A model generated the notes under the pieces. The model had not been told where the DNA came from, ran no database searches, and saw nothing but the letters and a program-made list of their open reading frames with translations. The position numbers and the translations under genes are program-made. From AC-69 sp050692435 (lineage in GTDB: Bacteria; Actinomycetota; UBA4738; HRBIN12), in assembly GCA_050692435.1 (NCBI GenBank), contig JBOGVG010000082.1:1-5302 (forward strand): a stretch of DNA of 5,302 nucleotides, given 5' to 3'. Shown in pieces: positions 5,279 through 5,302 of the stretch (the stretch's first letter is position 1; each line of letters begins with the position of its first letter).

Positions 5279-5302
5279 GTGACCCAGAAGGGGCTGGAAG
5301 AG
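5279..5302 (+). CDS. Start of a plus-strand gene, possibly citrate synthase (cut by right edge)
   Basis: Only eight codons are visible, GTG-initiated, reading MTQKGLEE. GGAG at 5269-5272 with 6-base spacing supports a real start. Many bacterial citrate synthases begin with a short leader followed by a GLE tripeptide, as in Bacillus CitZ-like MTxxRGLEGVV starts. The neighbours are isocitrate and malate dehydrogenase genes. Citrate synthase is therefore a reasonable guess from context and the KGLE string, but eight residues cannot prove it, and other proteins could begin this way. Confidence 0.45.

Overview
The window is a high-GC chromosomal segment with strong G/C bias at third codon positions, GTG starts and purine-rich ribosome binding sites. 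A DUF1918 protein, an Ig-tailed cupredoxin and a very small protein ending in CCGHPGQPGC all suggest an actinobacterium (Actinomycetota), probably an uncultured or environmental lineage. This placement is inferred from gene content and style only. There are no rRNA or tRNA genes, mobile elements or CRISPR arrays.

Layout from left to right. (1) Positions 1-604, minus strand: the N-terminal 201 residues of a secreted protein with a PPC-like beta-sandwich; its C-terminus lies beyond the left edge. (2) Positions 798-1391, minus: a secreted cupredoxin (blue-copper type) with a C-terminal beta-sandwich tail. (3) Positions 1465-2541, plus, divergent from the cupredoxin: an isocitrate dehydrogenase-family enzyme with NAD-type cofactor residues. 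(4) Positions 2600-2800, plus: a 66-residue DUF1918 protein. (5) A strong GC hairpin at 2821-2853 separates this plus-strand pair from a convergent minus-strand operon. (6) That operon, read from right to left, is a second isocitrate dehydrogenase with mostly NADP-type residues (5099-4014), malate dehydrogenase (3995-3072) and a 60-residue Cys/His-tailed protein (3039-2857). (7) At the right edge a plus-strand gene starts at 5279. Its only eight visible residues (MTQKGLEE) resemble the start of citrate synthases, so the 5100-5278 gap may be a divergent control region between citrate synthase and icd-mdh.

Functionally, the right two thirds is a TCA-cycle cluster: probable citrate synthase, two isocitrate dehydrogenases and malate dehydrogenase. 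Its most notable feature is the pair of short (358 and 361 aa) isocitrate dehydrogenase paralogs on opposite strands. Both keep the isocitrate-binding and catalytic residues, but they differ at the positions that set NAD versus NADP preference. The pair could let the cell direct isocitrate oxidation toward NADH or NADPH. The left third encodes exported proteins with no evident link to the TCA genes.

I see no clear sign of a wholly new system. The best candidates for new biology are the cofactor-split enzyme pair and the small Cys/His-tailed protein that follows malate dehydrogenase.
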